Shown piece by piece: positions 1 through 7,755 of a DNA stretch of 26,023 nucleotides (the stretch's first letter is position 1; each line of letters opens with the position of its first letter). The position numbers and the translations under genes were made by a program. The notes under the pieces were generated by a model that was not told where the DNA came from, did not search any database, and was given only the letters and a program-made list of their open reading frames with translations. Source of the DNA: an uncultured Clostridia bacterium (lineage in GTDB: Bacteria > Bacillota > Clostridia > TANB77 > CAG-508); NCBI GenBank assembly GCA_948739805.1, contig CAPYID010000028.1, forward strand, positions 1 through 26,023, given 5' to 3'.

Positions 1-74
1 CTGGTAGTTCAGTTGGTTAGAACGCTAGCCTGTCACGCTAGAGGTCGACGGTTCGAGCCCGTTCCAGGTCGCCA
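1..74 (+). tRNA. tRNA-Asp (GTC), 5' end cut by window edge
   Basis: The anticodon loop CTGTCAC (30-36) carries anticodon GTC at 32-34, closed by stem CTAGC/GCTAG. The T arm contains GGTTCGAGCCC. The 3' acceptor strand CCAGGTC is followed by G and an encoded CCA at 72-74. The window opens at CTGG, the last four bases of the 5' acceptor strand, so three bases are missing outside the window. Confidence 0.95.
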
Positions 75-125
75 TTTTTTTATTTATTATATTTAATAAT
101 ATAATTAGTAAGCATAAATATAATA

Positions 126-181
126 TGCCTTGATAGCTCAGTTGGTAGAGCAAAGGACTGAAAATCAACAGTTCGCATACA
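126..181 (+). pseudogene. Truncated tRNA-Phe 5' half (tRNA relic)
   Basis: Bases 132-166 are identical to 188-222 of the intact tRNA-Phe just downstream, covering the D arm and the anticodon arm up to the loop with anticodon GAA. The preceding acceptor-like bases TGCCTTG differ from TGCTTCG at two positions. After 166 the similarity ends: there is no T arm, no matching 3' acceptor strand and no CCA, so it cannot fold as a tRNA. It could be a partial tandem duplication or a scar of integration and excision at the tRNA. Confidence 0.8.
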
Positions 182-258
182 TGCTTCGATAGCTCAGTTG
201 GTAGAGCAAAGGACTGAAAATCCTTGTGTCACTGGTTCGATTCCAGTTCGAAGCACCA
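182..258 (+). tRNA. tRNA-Phe (GAA)
   Basis: The 5' acceptor TGCTTCG (182-188) pairs with CGAAGCA (249-255), followed by encoded CCA at 256-258. The anticodon stem is AAGGA/TCCTT, and the loop CTGAAAA gives anticodon GAA at 216-218. The T arm contains GGTTCGATTCC. All arms are complete. A broken copy of its 5' half lies directly upstream. Confidence 0.96.
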
Positions 259-339
259 AACAAAAAAGCGAACAGAAAATTACCAAGTTTTCTGTAACAT
301 CTAAAAAAATATCTAAAAAATTTGAAATTGGAGTAGTTT

Positions 340-459
340 TTAGCAGGCTACTTCTTTTTCATTCTTTATAGAAAGTATATTAGATATTGCAATACCACTT
401 TGTTCCATACTACTACTATCTAAATGTGCATAGATATTTGCATTAGTATTATAATTCAT
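340..459 (-). pseudogene. Tyrosine recombinase/integrase, C-terminal remnant
   Basis: A 39-codon minus-strand reading frame contains NIYAHLDSSSMEQSGIAISN. This resembles the last helix region of phage and conjugative-element integrases, where the Tyr of a (I/T)YxHLD motif is the catalytic nucleophile. Only that tail survives. The Arg-Lys-His-Arg part of the catalytic site is absent, and a stop lies a few codons upstream of the ATG. It ends about 80 bases from tRNA-Phe, the usual position for an integrase gene of an element inserted in a tRNA. The family assignment rests on a short motif and is therefore moderate. Confidence 0.55.
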
Positions 460-479
460 TTCTCCTTATATATTTTTAT

Positions 480-610
480 TTAACGATTTACTTGTCTAAC
501 AGTTAAACTTAGTTTTGGGCAACTCTTTTTTTATTGCCTCCATGATCAACCAATTCTTTAATTACCTCATATTTATTAGATTCTTTAATTCTTAAATTCA
601 CATTTCTCAT
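480..610 (-). pseudogene. IS transposase N-terminal relic, frameshifted
   Basis: Minus-strand translation from the ATG at 610 gives MRNVNLRIKESNKYEVIKEL followed by VDHGGNKKRVAQ. It then hits a stop, but a shift of one base continues as KLSLTVRQVNR before a second stop. The combined sequence looks like the N-terminal helix-turn-helix of ISNCY/IS1202-like transposases (KYEVIKxLVxxxGNKxRxAxxLxxTxRxxNR). The shift lies in a CAAAAC run, consistent with loss of one A. The rest of the roughly 400-residue transposase is missing. TGTC-rich sequence upstream (around 630-680) may be an IS end. Confidence 0.55.
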
Positions 611-712
611 TTCGTCACCTATGTGACTTATTGTTTTCACTTTGGGACATTTTTAAAAGTTACTACTTAAGACATTATCATAAATTAATCATAAGATCAT
701 AAAAAATTGAAA

Positions 713-749
713 AAAGAATATTTACATTTGAATATTCTTTTGATATAAT
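713..749 (+). promoter_or_regulatory. Sigma-A promoter overlapped by a perfect inverted repeat
   Basis: TTTACA at 721-726 and TATAAT at 744-749 are 17 bases apart, a near-consensus vegetative promoter for the 824-2450 gene set. A perfect 10-bp inverted repeat (AAAGAATATT at 713-722, AATATTCTTT at 731-740) straddles the -35 box. Its centre-to-centre geometry fits a dimeric repressor operator. Confidence 0.65.
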
Positions 750-823
750 TAATAAACATAGAAGAAGTAATGAAGTAATATCATTCTAATACTTCTATAT
801 AAAGAAATAAGAGGTGAAACACT

Positions 824-1489
824 ATGAGGTATCATCAGCTTAGATTTGACATTTGGTTGTGCCTAGCACTAAGTGTTCTACTCAGTTTTATTCCTGTGAA
901 AATAGCAGAAAAAATTTTACCAAAACAATATGATTCATATGTAGAGGAACGTACTGTAGAAAAAGGAGACATTGGAGGAATGGCAGATGAAAATGTATAC
1001 AGAGCACAAAATGTTCAAGACTTATTATCACATGATACATTTACTGTTATATCACCAGGAATAGAGTATTATAATCGTGGTGCTGGTTATCATGGAAAGT
1101 ATTATATGTATGCTTTGACATTACCATCTGGAGAGAGAATAGCAGCTATTATTAATAATGACTCAGTGCAAAGAACAGGACAGACAATATATGATGGTGA
1201 CTCCATATTACCTGTTGGACACATAGTTTATGAAGATTTATCAAAAGATGAATATTTTTTAAACCAGATTGAACATTCACAAAAGTTGAGTAGAACAGAT
1301 TTTTATGTAGATATGTTAGGTGAAGGTGGAAAAGTTAGTCAAGAAGATTTTATAGAAACTCCAACTATTATATTACAAATACTAACAGTCTTAATTGCAT
1401 TTCCTATTTTTCATGCAATTGGTTCAAAAATAGGAATATTTCCTTACTTTTTCCCACCTAAGGAAAAGAAAAAAAGTGAGTGGGATTAA
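824..1489 (+). CDS. Hypothetical protein with two membrane segments
   Basis: A 221-residue protein that I do not recognise. A hydrophobic segment lies near residues 10-29 and a second near 181-201, followed by a short charged tail (PPKEKKKSEWD). Between them is a soluble domain of about 150 residues with no signature I can name; it contains a Tyr-rich stretch (EYYNRGAGYHGKYYMY, 81-96). Two flanking helices suggest an extracytoplasmic or membrane-edge domain. The start has a GAGGTG ribosome site seven bases upstream. It is the first gene of a three-gene set, 26 bases before the next start. CGT arginine codons are more frequent here than in the housekeeping genes of the window, hinting at foreign origin. 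Confidence 0.75.
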   Translation: MRYHQLRFDIWLCLALSVLLSFIPVKIAEKILPKQYDSYVEERTVEKGDIGGMADENVYRAQNVQDLLSHDTFTVISPGIEYYNRGAGYHGKYYMYALTLPSGERIAAIINNDSVQRTGQTIYDGDSILPVGHIVYEDLSKDEYFLNQIEHSQKLSRTDFYVDMLGEGGKVSQEDFIETPTIILQILTVLIAFPIFHAIGSKIGIFPYFFPPKEKKKSEWD

Positions 1490-1515
1490 AAATAAAATTA
1501 AAAGGAGTATTAGAA

Positions 1516-2100
1516 ATGGAAAATGAACAAATAAAAAAAGTTAATGCACTTTATATTTTTACATATATATTTATACCTATTGCGGTATCAGCATTATGTT
1601 TTATAATTAGTGCATTATTCTTTCCTAAAGGAAACATGGCAGTAATTTTAATTATGGGACCAGTTATTATATCTGTTATATGGTGGATATTTGGAGGAAA
1701 AATATTATTTAAGCAGAAACAAAAGAAAATGGAAGAAGAATTAGAACAAAGCGGATTCAAACGTAATCAAACATTTTATGCAGATGGTAGTACAGTTGTA
1801 GTTGACACAGAAAATGGTAAAATAGCAATAATATTCTTTTGGAATCCATTTCAAAGATATATATTATCAGCTAACAGAATTACTAAAGTTTGGGTAGACG
1901 ATGGAAAAAGCGGTGCAGGAATTATAGAGGGAAGTAGTAGAGTAAGTTTTCTTTTTAATATAGATGATTTAAAAATTAGAGTAAATACATTTACTTCTAA
2001 TCAACGTTGGAGAATGGATAGTGAATATATTCTTACAGGTATTTCCAAAGCAGACATGATGGCAGAAGTTATAGAAACAGCACGTAGTAAGGCAAAATAA
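1516..2100 (+). CDS. Hypothetical membrane protein
   Basis: I chose the ATG at 1516 because AAAGGAG lies nine bases upstream. An in-frame ATG at 1480 overlaps the previous gene and has no such site. The product is 194 residues. Two close hydrophobic segments (about 12-34 and 42-60) form a membrane hairpin, followed by a basic stretch (KQKQKKMEEELEQ) and a cytoplasmic domain of about 120 residues. That domain is rich in beta-type sequence (TVVVDTENGKIAIIFFWNPF, VSFLFNIDDLKIRV), loosely like small membrane-attached pleckstrin-type domains. No family is recognised. It lies between another membrane protein and a zinc-ribbon protein in one apparent operon. Confidence 0.75.
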   Translation: MENEQIKKVNALYIFTYIFIPIAVSALCFIISALFFPKGNMAVILIMGPVIISVIWWIFGGKILFKQKQKKMEEELEQSGFKRNQTFYADGSTVVVDTENGKIAIIFFWNPFQRYILSANRITKVWVDDGKSGAGIIEGSSRVSFLFNIDDLKIRVNTFTSNQRWRMDSEYILTGISKADMMAEVIETARSKAK

Positions 2101-2102
2101 TC

Positions 2103-2450
2103 ATGGGACTATTAAGGAAAATCGGTTCATTTTTTCATGATGATTGGTGCAACAAATGCCAAAGTCAAATGAATGAAATAGGGCGTAGATTGTATATATT
2201 ACCTATGAGAGTAGGGCATTATTATTCGCACAAAGATGCAGACTACTATAAACGTAATTTGATTAGAGTAGAGCGAAAATCGGATATTCCTACTGCTACA
2301 TATGCATGTGGTGCTATTCATTATTGGTGTCCTAAGTGTAGTAATAGAATAGTAAAATTATCTATATTTTTACCAGTAAGAGATGAAGAAAAATATGAAG
2401 AAACCATCTATTTTGAAAATGGAGAATTAAATGAATTATTTGAAAAATAA
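2103..2450 (+). CDS. Hypothetical zinc-ribbon protein
   Basis: A 115-residue soluble protein beginning two bases after the preceding stop, so probably translated in coupling with it. It carries CNKC near residue 16 and CPKC near 77, a four-Cys pattern typical of a zinc ribbon with a long insert. There is an extra Cys in YACGAIHYW just before the second pair. No membrane segment and no other motif is visible. It is the last gene of the set and is followed directly by a terminator-like hairpin. Function is unknown. The combination of two membrane proteins and one small zinc protein is not a system I recognise. Confidence 0.75.
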   Translation: MGLLRKIGSFFHDDWCNKCQSQMNEIGRRLYILPMRVGHYYSHKDADYYKRNLIRVERKSDIPTATYACGAIHYWCPKCSNRIVKLSIFLPVRDEEKYEETIYFENGELNELFEK

Positions 2451-2453
2451 GAT

Positions 2454-2479
2454 AGACAGACTTAAAGTCTGTTTATTTT
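2454..2479 (+). terminator. Intrinsic terminator of the three-gene set
   Basis: ACAGACT/AGTCTGT hairpin (core 2456-2472, one further imperfect flanking pair region), followed by TTTATTTTG. It starts four bases after the stop at 2450. Confidence 0.7.
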
Positions 2480-2617
2480 GTATAATAGTTTTGTAATTAA
2501 AAATTAATAAATATTTCATAAAATACTTTATCTTTTAATTTTTTTGTAATATAATATAAAATATTTATACCTATAAGGGTACAAGACTTAAGTACCTAAG
2601 AAAGGAAGAAATAAACT

Positions 2618-5242
2618 ATGAGTGATGAAAAAGTAAAAAATAGAAAACAAAAAAAAGAGAAAAGTAAAAAAATAAGTAAAAAAAGAAACAAAAAATTAAA
2701 GAAAATATTATTAGTAACATTTTTAACAATACTAATATTAGGAGTTATAGCAGTAGGAGTATTATTTGGAGTAGTATTTGGACTAATTAAAGGAGAATGG
2801 TCTTTATCAGAAGAAGACTTAGAAATAGAATTCGCAAATTCAACAATTGTAGATAGGGATGGTAATGTAATTGGTACATTAAACGGTGATGAAAACAGAA
2901 TAATAATAAGCAAAGACGAAATGTCTAAATACTTAGAACAAGCATTTATATCAATAGAAGACGAAAGATTTGAAACACATAAAGGAGTTGACTTAAAAAG
3001 AACATTAGGTGCAACTTTAACATTTGTAACACATAAAGGTAGTTCATCATATGGTGGAAGTACTATAACTCAACAATGTGTAAAAAATTTAACAGGAGAA
3101 GATGATAGCAAAGGAATAAATGGTGTATTAAGAAAAGTTAAAGAAATGGCTAGAGCATATCAATTAGAAAAAATTTGGTCAAAAGACCAAATACTAGAGC
3201 TATACTTAAACCTAATTCCCTTAGGTGGAGATGTATATGGAGTAGAGATGGCATCAAGAAAATACTTTAATAAATCAGCAAAAGACCTTACAGTAGTTGA
3301 ATCAGCATATTTAGCAGGAATCACAAATGCACCTAGTACATATAATCCATTTGGAGATCATGGATATGGAACAGATGAAGCAAAGACAACAAGAATAAAT
3401 AAAAGAGTAACAAATGTATGTTATAAAATGAATGAATTAGGACGTTTAAGTGATGATGAATACAAAAAAGCACTAGAAGAAATAGAAGCAGGAATTAAAT
3501 TTGAACAAGGAACTACATCAAGCAATTCAAACCACTCATATCATACAGAGGCAGCAATAAGACAGGTAATAAAAGAGTTAATGGCAAAGAATAATTGGTC
3601 AGAAGAAGAAGCAAAACTACACTTATATGGTGGAGCATATACAATATATACAACTCAAGATACAAATTTACAAAAAACAGTGCAAGATGCTTACTTAAAT
3701 AAAGATTGGATAACAACAAAAACAGTAACTAAGAAAAATGAAGAAGGAAAAGATGAAAAAGTAAAGGAACAAATACAATCTGCAATGGTAATAATAGACC
3801 ACTCTACAGGATATATAGTTGCAGGTACAGGAGCCTTAGGAGAAAAAACAGCCTGGGGAGTTAACAGAATGATTGAAAATGGTTCACAACCAGGTTCATC
3901 AATAAAACCATTAGCAGTTATTGCACCATCATTACAAGAAGGTTTAATTACTGCAGCATCAGTTGCAGAAGATAGCCCAATAACCTTTGGAAGTTGGTCA
4001 CCACATAATGATAAACAAGATGGATATTATGGACTTATGAATATTAGATGGATTTTAAGAGTATCTAGAAATCTTCCAGAAGTAAGAATGATGGCAAAAT
4101 TAACTCCAGAGAAATCAGCAGAATATTTAAAAGCTATGGGGATAAGTTCACTTGCAGGTGATGAAGGACTATCTCTAGCATTAGGAGGATTAACCAATGG
4201 TGTAAGTCCACTTGAAATGGCAGCAGCATATGCTACAATAGCCAATTATGGAGTTTATATAGAACCTACATATTATACAAAAGTAGAATCATCAACAGGA
4301 AAAGTATTAATAGAAAAACAACAGGAAACACATAGAGTATTCTCAGAGCAAAATGCATGGATACTTCAATCATTGCTTACAGAACCAACAGGAACAGGCT
4401 TGACAGGAGCTAGTGGAGCAACTGCAACAGGAGCTGTATTAAAGGGATATCAGACATCAGGAAAAACAGGAACATCAAATGATACTCTATATACATGGTT
4501 CTGTGGATTTACACCTTACTATACAGCATCTATGTATTTTGGATATGATAGTTATGAAAAAAATGAAATTGGAAGAGTAAAAGCACCAGGAAGTGGTACA
4601 GTAGCAAGAAGATGGGCATCAATTATGAAAAAAGCACATGAAGGATTAGAACAAAAAAGATTTGAAATGCCATCAGGGATAACAACAGCAAAAGTTTGCT
4701 CAAAATCAGGATTATTAGCCACTGGATTATGTAGCAGTTCAGGAACGGTTTATACAGAATATTTTGTAACAGGAACAGTGCCAAAAACATCTTGTTCATC
4801 TCATAATGAAACTGCAATATGTAGTGAAACAGGATTATTAGCAAGTGATGGATGTCCATATGTAGTAAGAAAATTATTTATAAAAAAGGAAAACGAAAAT
4901 GGGTCAACAGGTATGTTTAGTGCAGATAGTGAAAGTATACCTATGCCAACAGAAAAATGTCCACATGGACCACAAACTCCACAAGAACCACCAGAGGGAG
5001 AAAACCCTACAGAACCAAATAATCCAGAAGAACCTAACAACCCAACCCAACCACCAGAGGGAAATAATACGGTAGAACCAAATAATCCATCAGAAGGAAA
5101 TAATACAACAGAACCAAGTAATCCATCAGAAGGTAATAATACAATAACTCCACCATCAGGAGGAAATACAATACAACCACCAGAAGGAAATAATACAGTA
5201 CCACCAACAGGAGGAAACACAGTAAATAATACGATTGAGTAA
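2618..5242 (+). CDS. Class A penicillin-binding protein (PBP1A type)
   Basis: An 874-residue bifunctional cell-wall enzyme. It polymerises glycan from lipid II (GT51 domain) and cross-links the peptides (transpeptidase domain) outside the membrane. A short, very Lys-rich cytoplasmic tail precedes the membrane helix at about 29-57. GT51 motifs: EDERFETHKGVD with the catalytic Glu near 114, GGSTITQQ at 147-154, then the KEMARAYQLEKIWSKDQILE and YGVEMASRKYF blocks. Transpeptidase motifs: SSIK with nucleophile Ser427, SRN at 483-485, KTG at 616-618. Residues 690-780 form a Cys-containing C-terminal module (CSKSGLLATGLC, CSETGLLASDGC). Residues 785-874 are a low-complexity tail of PPEGNNT/EPNNP repeats, probably wall-spanning and disordered. 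AGGAAG precedes the ATG. Terminators lie on both sides, so it is probably a single transcript. Confidence 0.95.
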   Translation: MSDEKVKNRKQKKEKSKKISKKRNKKLKKILLVTFLTILILGVIAVGVLFGVVFGLIKGEWSLSEEDLEIEFANSTIVDRDGNVIGTLNGDENRIIISKDEMSKYLEQAFISIEDERFETHKGVDLKRTLGATLTFVTHKGSSSYGGSTITQQCVKNLTGEDDSKGINGVLRKVKEMARAYQLEKIWSKDQILELYLNLIPLGGDVYGVEMASRKYFNKSAKDLTVVESAYLAGITNAPSTYNPFGDHGYGTDEAKTTRINKRVTNVCYKMNELGRLSDDEYKKALEEIEAGIKFEQGTTSSNSNHSYHTEAAIRQVIKELMAKNNWSEEEAKLHLYGGAYTIYTTQDTNLQKTVQDAYLNKDWITTKTVTKKNEEGKDEKVKEQIQSAMVIIDHSTGYIVAGTGALGEKTAWGVNRMIENGSQPGSSIKPLAVIAPSLQEGLITAASVAEDSPITFGSWSPHNDKQDGYYGLMNIRWILRVSRNLPEVRMMAKLTPEKSAEYLKAMGISSLAGDEGLSLALGGLTNGVSPLEMAAAYATIANYGVYIEPTYYTKVESSTGKVLIEKQQETHRVFSEQNAWILQSLLTEPTGTGLTGASGATATGAVLKGYQTSGKTGTSNDTLYTWFCGFTPYYTASMYFGYDSYEKNEIGRVKAPGSGTVARRWASIMKKAHEGLEQKRFEMPSGITTAKVCSKSGLLATGLCSSSGTVYTEYFVTGTVPKTSCSSHNETAICSETGLLASDGCPYVVRKLFIKKENENGSTGMFSADSESIPMPTEKCPHGPQTPQEPPEGENPTEPNNPEEPNNPTQPPEGNNTVEPNNPSEGNNTTEPSNPSEGNNTITPPSGGNTIQPPEGNNTVPPTGGNTVNNTIE

Positions 5243-5251
5243 AATAGTTAT

Positions 5252-5285
5252 AAAATATATGGGATATTTATGTCCCATATATTTT
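5252..5285 (+). terminator. Strong hairpin after the penicillin-binding protein
   Basis: Perfect 13-bp inverted repeat (AAAATATATGGGA at 5252-5264, TCCCATATATTTT at 5273-5285) with an 8-base loop, starting ten bases after the stop. The T-run is within the 3' arm. It separates this gene from cysS. Confidence 0.7.
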
Positions 5286-5313
5286 AAAAAAACTATAAAG
5301 AAAGGAAAGGATC

Positions 5314-6699
5314 ATGGGATTAAAAATATATAATACTTTAACTAGAGGAAAAGAAGAATTTAAACCTTTAAATGGAACAGATGTAAAAATTTACTCTTGT
5401 GGACCAACAGTGTACAGCTATGCACATATAGGAAACTTTAGAACATATATATTTATGGACACATTAAGAAGAGTTTTAAAATACAATGGATATAAATTAA
5501 AACATGCTATGAATATTACAGATGTTGGACACCTTGAATCAGATGCAGATGAAGGCGAAGATAAAATGTTAAAAGCAGCTAAGAAGGAAAATAAAAATCC
5601 ATATGAAATTGCAAAATTTTATACAGATGCCTTTTTTAAAGACTTTGATATATTAAATATAGATAGACCAGAGATAATATGTAAAGCAACAGACCATATT
5701 GAAGAAATGTTACAATTTGTTAAAGAAATTGTAGAAAATGGATATGCATATGAAACAAGCAGAGGAATATATTTTGATATATCTAAACTAGATAAATATC
5801 CAGTATTATCAACAAGAAAAATCGATGAACAAATAGCAGGTGCAAGAATTGCAGTAGATGATGAAAAAAGGAATCCAGAAGATTTTGCAATTTGGATAAA
5901 GGCACCAGAAAACCATATAATGAAATGGGAAAGCCCTTGGGGATTATCTTATCCAGGATGGCATATAGAATGTTCAGCAATGAGTAGAAAATATTTAGGA
6001 AACGAATTTGATATTCATACAGGGGGAATAGACCATATTCCTACTCATCATGAAAATGAAATTGCACAATCAAAAGGAGCAAATGGAAAAATACCTGCAA
6101 AATATTGGATGCACTGTAATTATTTACAAGTTGATGGTGGAAAAATGTCTAAAAGCTTAGGAAATGTTTATACTGTATCAACACTAATTGAAAAAGGAAT
6201 AAATCCATTAGCCTTCAAACTATTCTGCTTTTCATCACATTATAGAAACAATATAAATTTCACATTCGAAGGAATTGAAGCTACAAATAAAGCTTATGTT
6301 AGATTAAAAGATGGATATAATAAGCATAAAGAAGGAAAAGAGGATGTTAGCGAAGATATAATAAATGAGTTTAAAACAAAATTTGAAGAAGCAATAAATG
6401 ATGACTTAAATATGCCGATGGCAATGGGAGTAGTTTGGGATGTTATAAAATATCCATCCAAATCAGAAAAACTTTCAAAGCTATTAGAAAAGTTTGATGA
6501 AGTTTTAGGTTTAAAAATAAATGAAATTGATAAAAATAGTATAGATTTACCAGACAAAATAAAAGAATTAATTGAGCAAAGAAAAAATGCGAGAGAAAAT
6601 AAAGAGTGGGAGTTATCTGATAAATTAAGAGATAAGATATTAGAATTAGGATATTCAGTAAAAGATACAAAAAATGGAATGGAGATAGAAAAAGCCTAA
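5314..6699 (+). CDS. cysS: Cysteine--tRNA ligase
   Basis: A 461-residue class I aminoacyl-tRNA synthetase that charges tRNA-Cys in the cytoplasm, the usual length for the family. The HIGH-type signature reads AHIG (37-40) and the KMSKS loop is at 277-281. The zinc site that selects cysteine is complete: Cys29, Cys220, His245 and Glu249, with the spacing of the E. coli enzyme. The C-terminal part carries the helical tRNA-binding domain. GGAAAGG precedes the ATG. It is followed after 30 bases by a DUF1189 gene and then ftsH, probably in one operon. Only about 70 bases separate it from the upstream gene, and no T-box leader is visible. Confidence 0.97.
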   Translation: MGLKIYNTLTRGKEEFKPLNGTDVKIYSCGPTVYSYAHIGNFRTYIFMDTLRRVLKYNGYKLKHAMNITDVGHLESDADEGEDKMLKAAKKENKNPYEIAKFYTDAFFKDFDILNIDRPEIICKATDHIEEMLQFVKEIVENGYAYETSRGIYFDISKLDKYPVLSTRKIDEQIAGARIAVDDEKRNPEDFAIWIKAPENHIMKWESPWGLSYPGWHIECSAMSRKYLGNEFDIHTGGIDHIPTHHENEIAQSKGANGKIPAKYWMHCNYLQVDGGKMSKSLGNVYTVSTLIEKGINPLAFKLFCFSSHYRNNINFTFEGIEATNKAYVRLKDGYNKHKEGKEDVSEDIINEFKTKFEEAINDDLNMPMAMGVVWDVIKYPSKSEKLSKLLEKFDEVLGLKINEIDKNSIDLPDKIKELIEQRKNARENKEWELSDKLRDKILELGYSVKDTKNGMEIEKA

Positions 6700-6729
6700 T
6701 AAAAGTTTTGGAAGGATTGATATAAAATA

Positions 6730-7722
6730 ATGGAAAAATCAAATAATAAAAAAATGAATTTTTTTGTTAGAGTATATAAAGCAGTAACTAATTTTGAAAC
6801 TTATACACAATTTGCAATAGAGCCTATATCAAAAGCAATTAAATATTTAGCAATATTAGTTTTAATATTTTCAATAATTGTTACAACTATTTATATAACA
6901 TCCTTTAAATCAAAAATTTCACAAGGTGTTTCATATTTAAAAGAAAATATAGAAGATATAAATTTTAATAATAAAACACTAAGTTATAACAATGGTGAAT
7001 ATTCAATTTATAATGATGACAAAAATATGATACCAATTATTATAGTTGATACTAGTGAAGAACCAAATATAGAGGAATATAGAAATAAAGTAAAATTATA
7101 TGATTATGGATTTATATTATTAAAAGATAAGATTGAAATGTTTATATCAACACAAAGTGATGAAAGTCAATTTACAACAATGCTATATTCGGATTATAAT
7201 ATTGATAACATGAGTAAAGAAGAAATATTAAATAGTATAAATAATCCGATTATATGTGTTTATTTAGGAATAGCAGTATCTATAGTAGAATTTATACAAT
7301 ATTTTATCTATATATTATTAAATGCAGTTGTATTAGCTATAATGGGACAATTGTTTGCCATGATATTAAAACTAAGGATGAAATTTAGTGAAACATATAG
7401 AATGGGAATATATGCTCTAACTTTACCTACAATACTAGAATTAATATATATTATACTAAATAACACCACAGGATTAGTAATACAATATTTCTCTTGGATG
7501 TATACAACAATATCATATATATATATTTGTGTAGCTATACTTATAATAAAAACAGACTTTATAAATATGCAAAATGAACTAATAAGAATAAAAATGGAAG
7601 AGCAAAAGGAAGAAAAAGAGACATTAGAAGAACAGGACGAAACAAAAGATGAAAATACAGAAGAAAAAAAAGAGGAAGATTCTAATGAAGATAATGACTT
7701 AAAAGAACAGACAGAAGGCTAA
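6730..7722 (+). CDS. DUF1189 family membrane protein
   Basis: A 330-residue integral membrane protein. One hydrophobic segment lies near residues 38-57. An extracytoplasmic region of about 110 residues follows, then three or four segments between about 171 and 280, and a highly charged Glu/Lys tail (285-330). The N-terminal block, NFFVRVYKAVTNFETYTQFA, matches the start typical of DUF1189 proteins, in which the membrane segments surround a conserved extracellular part. The family's function is not known. It lies between cysS and ftsH with gaps of about 30 bases and is probably co-transcribed. The likely ribosome site, GGAAGG, is a little far from the ATG. Confidence 0.8.
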   Translation: MEKSNNKKMNFFVRVYKAVTNFETYTQFAIEPISKAIKYLAILVLIFSIIVTTIYITSFKSKISQGVSYLKENIEDINFNNKTLSYNNGEYSIYNDDKNMIPIIIVDTSEEPNIEEYRNKVKLYDYGFILLKDKIEMFISTQSDESQFTTMLYSDYNIDNMSKEEILNSINNPIICVYLGIAVSIVEFIQYFIYILLNAVVLAIMGQLFAMILKLRMKFSETYRMGIYALTLPTILELIYIILNNTTGLVIQYFSWMYTTISYIYICVAILIIKTDFINMQNELIRIKMEEQKEEKETLEEQDETKDENTEEKKEEDSNEDNDLKEQTEG

Positions 7723-7755
7723 TTAGCTAATATAAAATATGGAAGGAATATGATA

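Larger units (their letters stand above)
259..823. other. Gene-poor region with mobile-element scars
   Basis: No intact gene is present in these roughly 565 bases. A perfect 8-bp hairpin (ACAGAAAA/TTTTCTGT, 272-295) follows tRNA-Phe without a T-run. The tandem motif ATCTAAAAAA sits near 299-322. Further on are a recombinase tail (340-459), a transposase relic (480-610), and the promoter of the next gene (721-749). The layout, tRNA then decayed integrase then accessory genes, suggests an old integration hotspot. Confidence 0.6.

Noticed and set aside
480..610. Programmed ribosomal frameshift in the transposase
   Set aside because: The second frame ends after 11 residues and no slippery heptamer or downstream structure is evident; loss of one base is simpler.
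4801..5220. Minus-strand frame of 139 codons rich in Gly, Pro and Ser
   Set aside because: It is the antisense of the repetitive tail of the penicillin-binding protein, without a ribosome site.
5243..5313. T-box leader in front of cysS
   Set aside because: Only about 70 bases are available, occupied by the terminator of the preceding gene; no T-box bulge sequence is seen.
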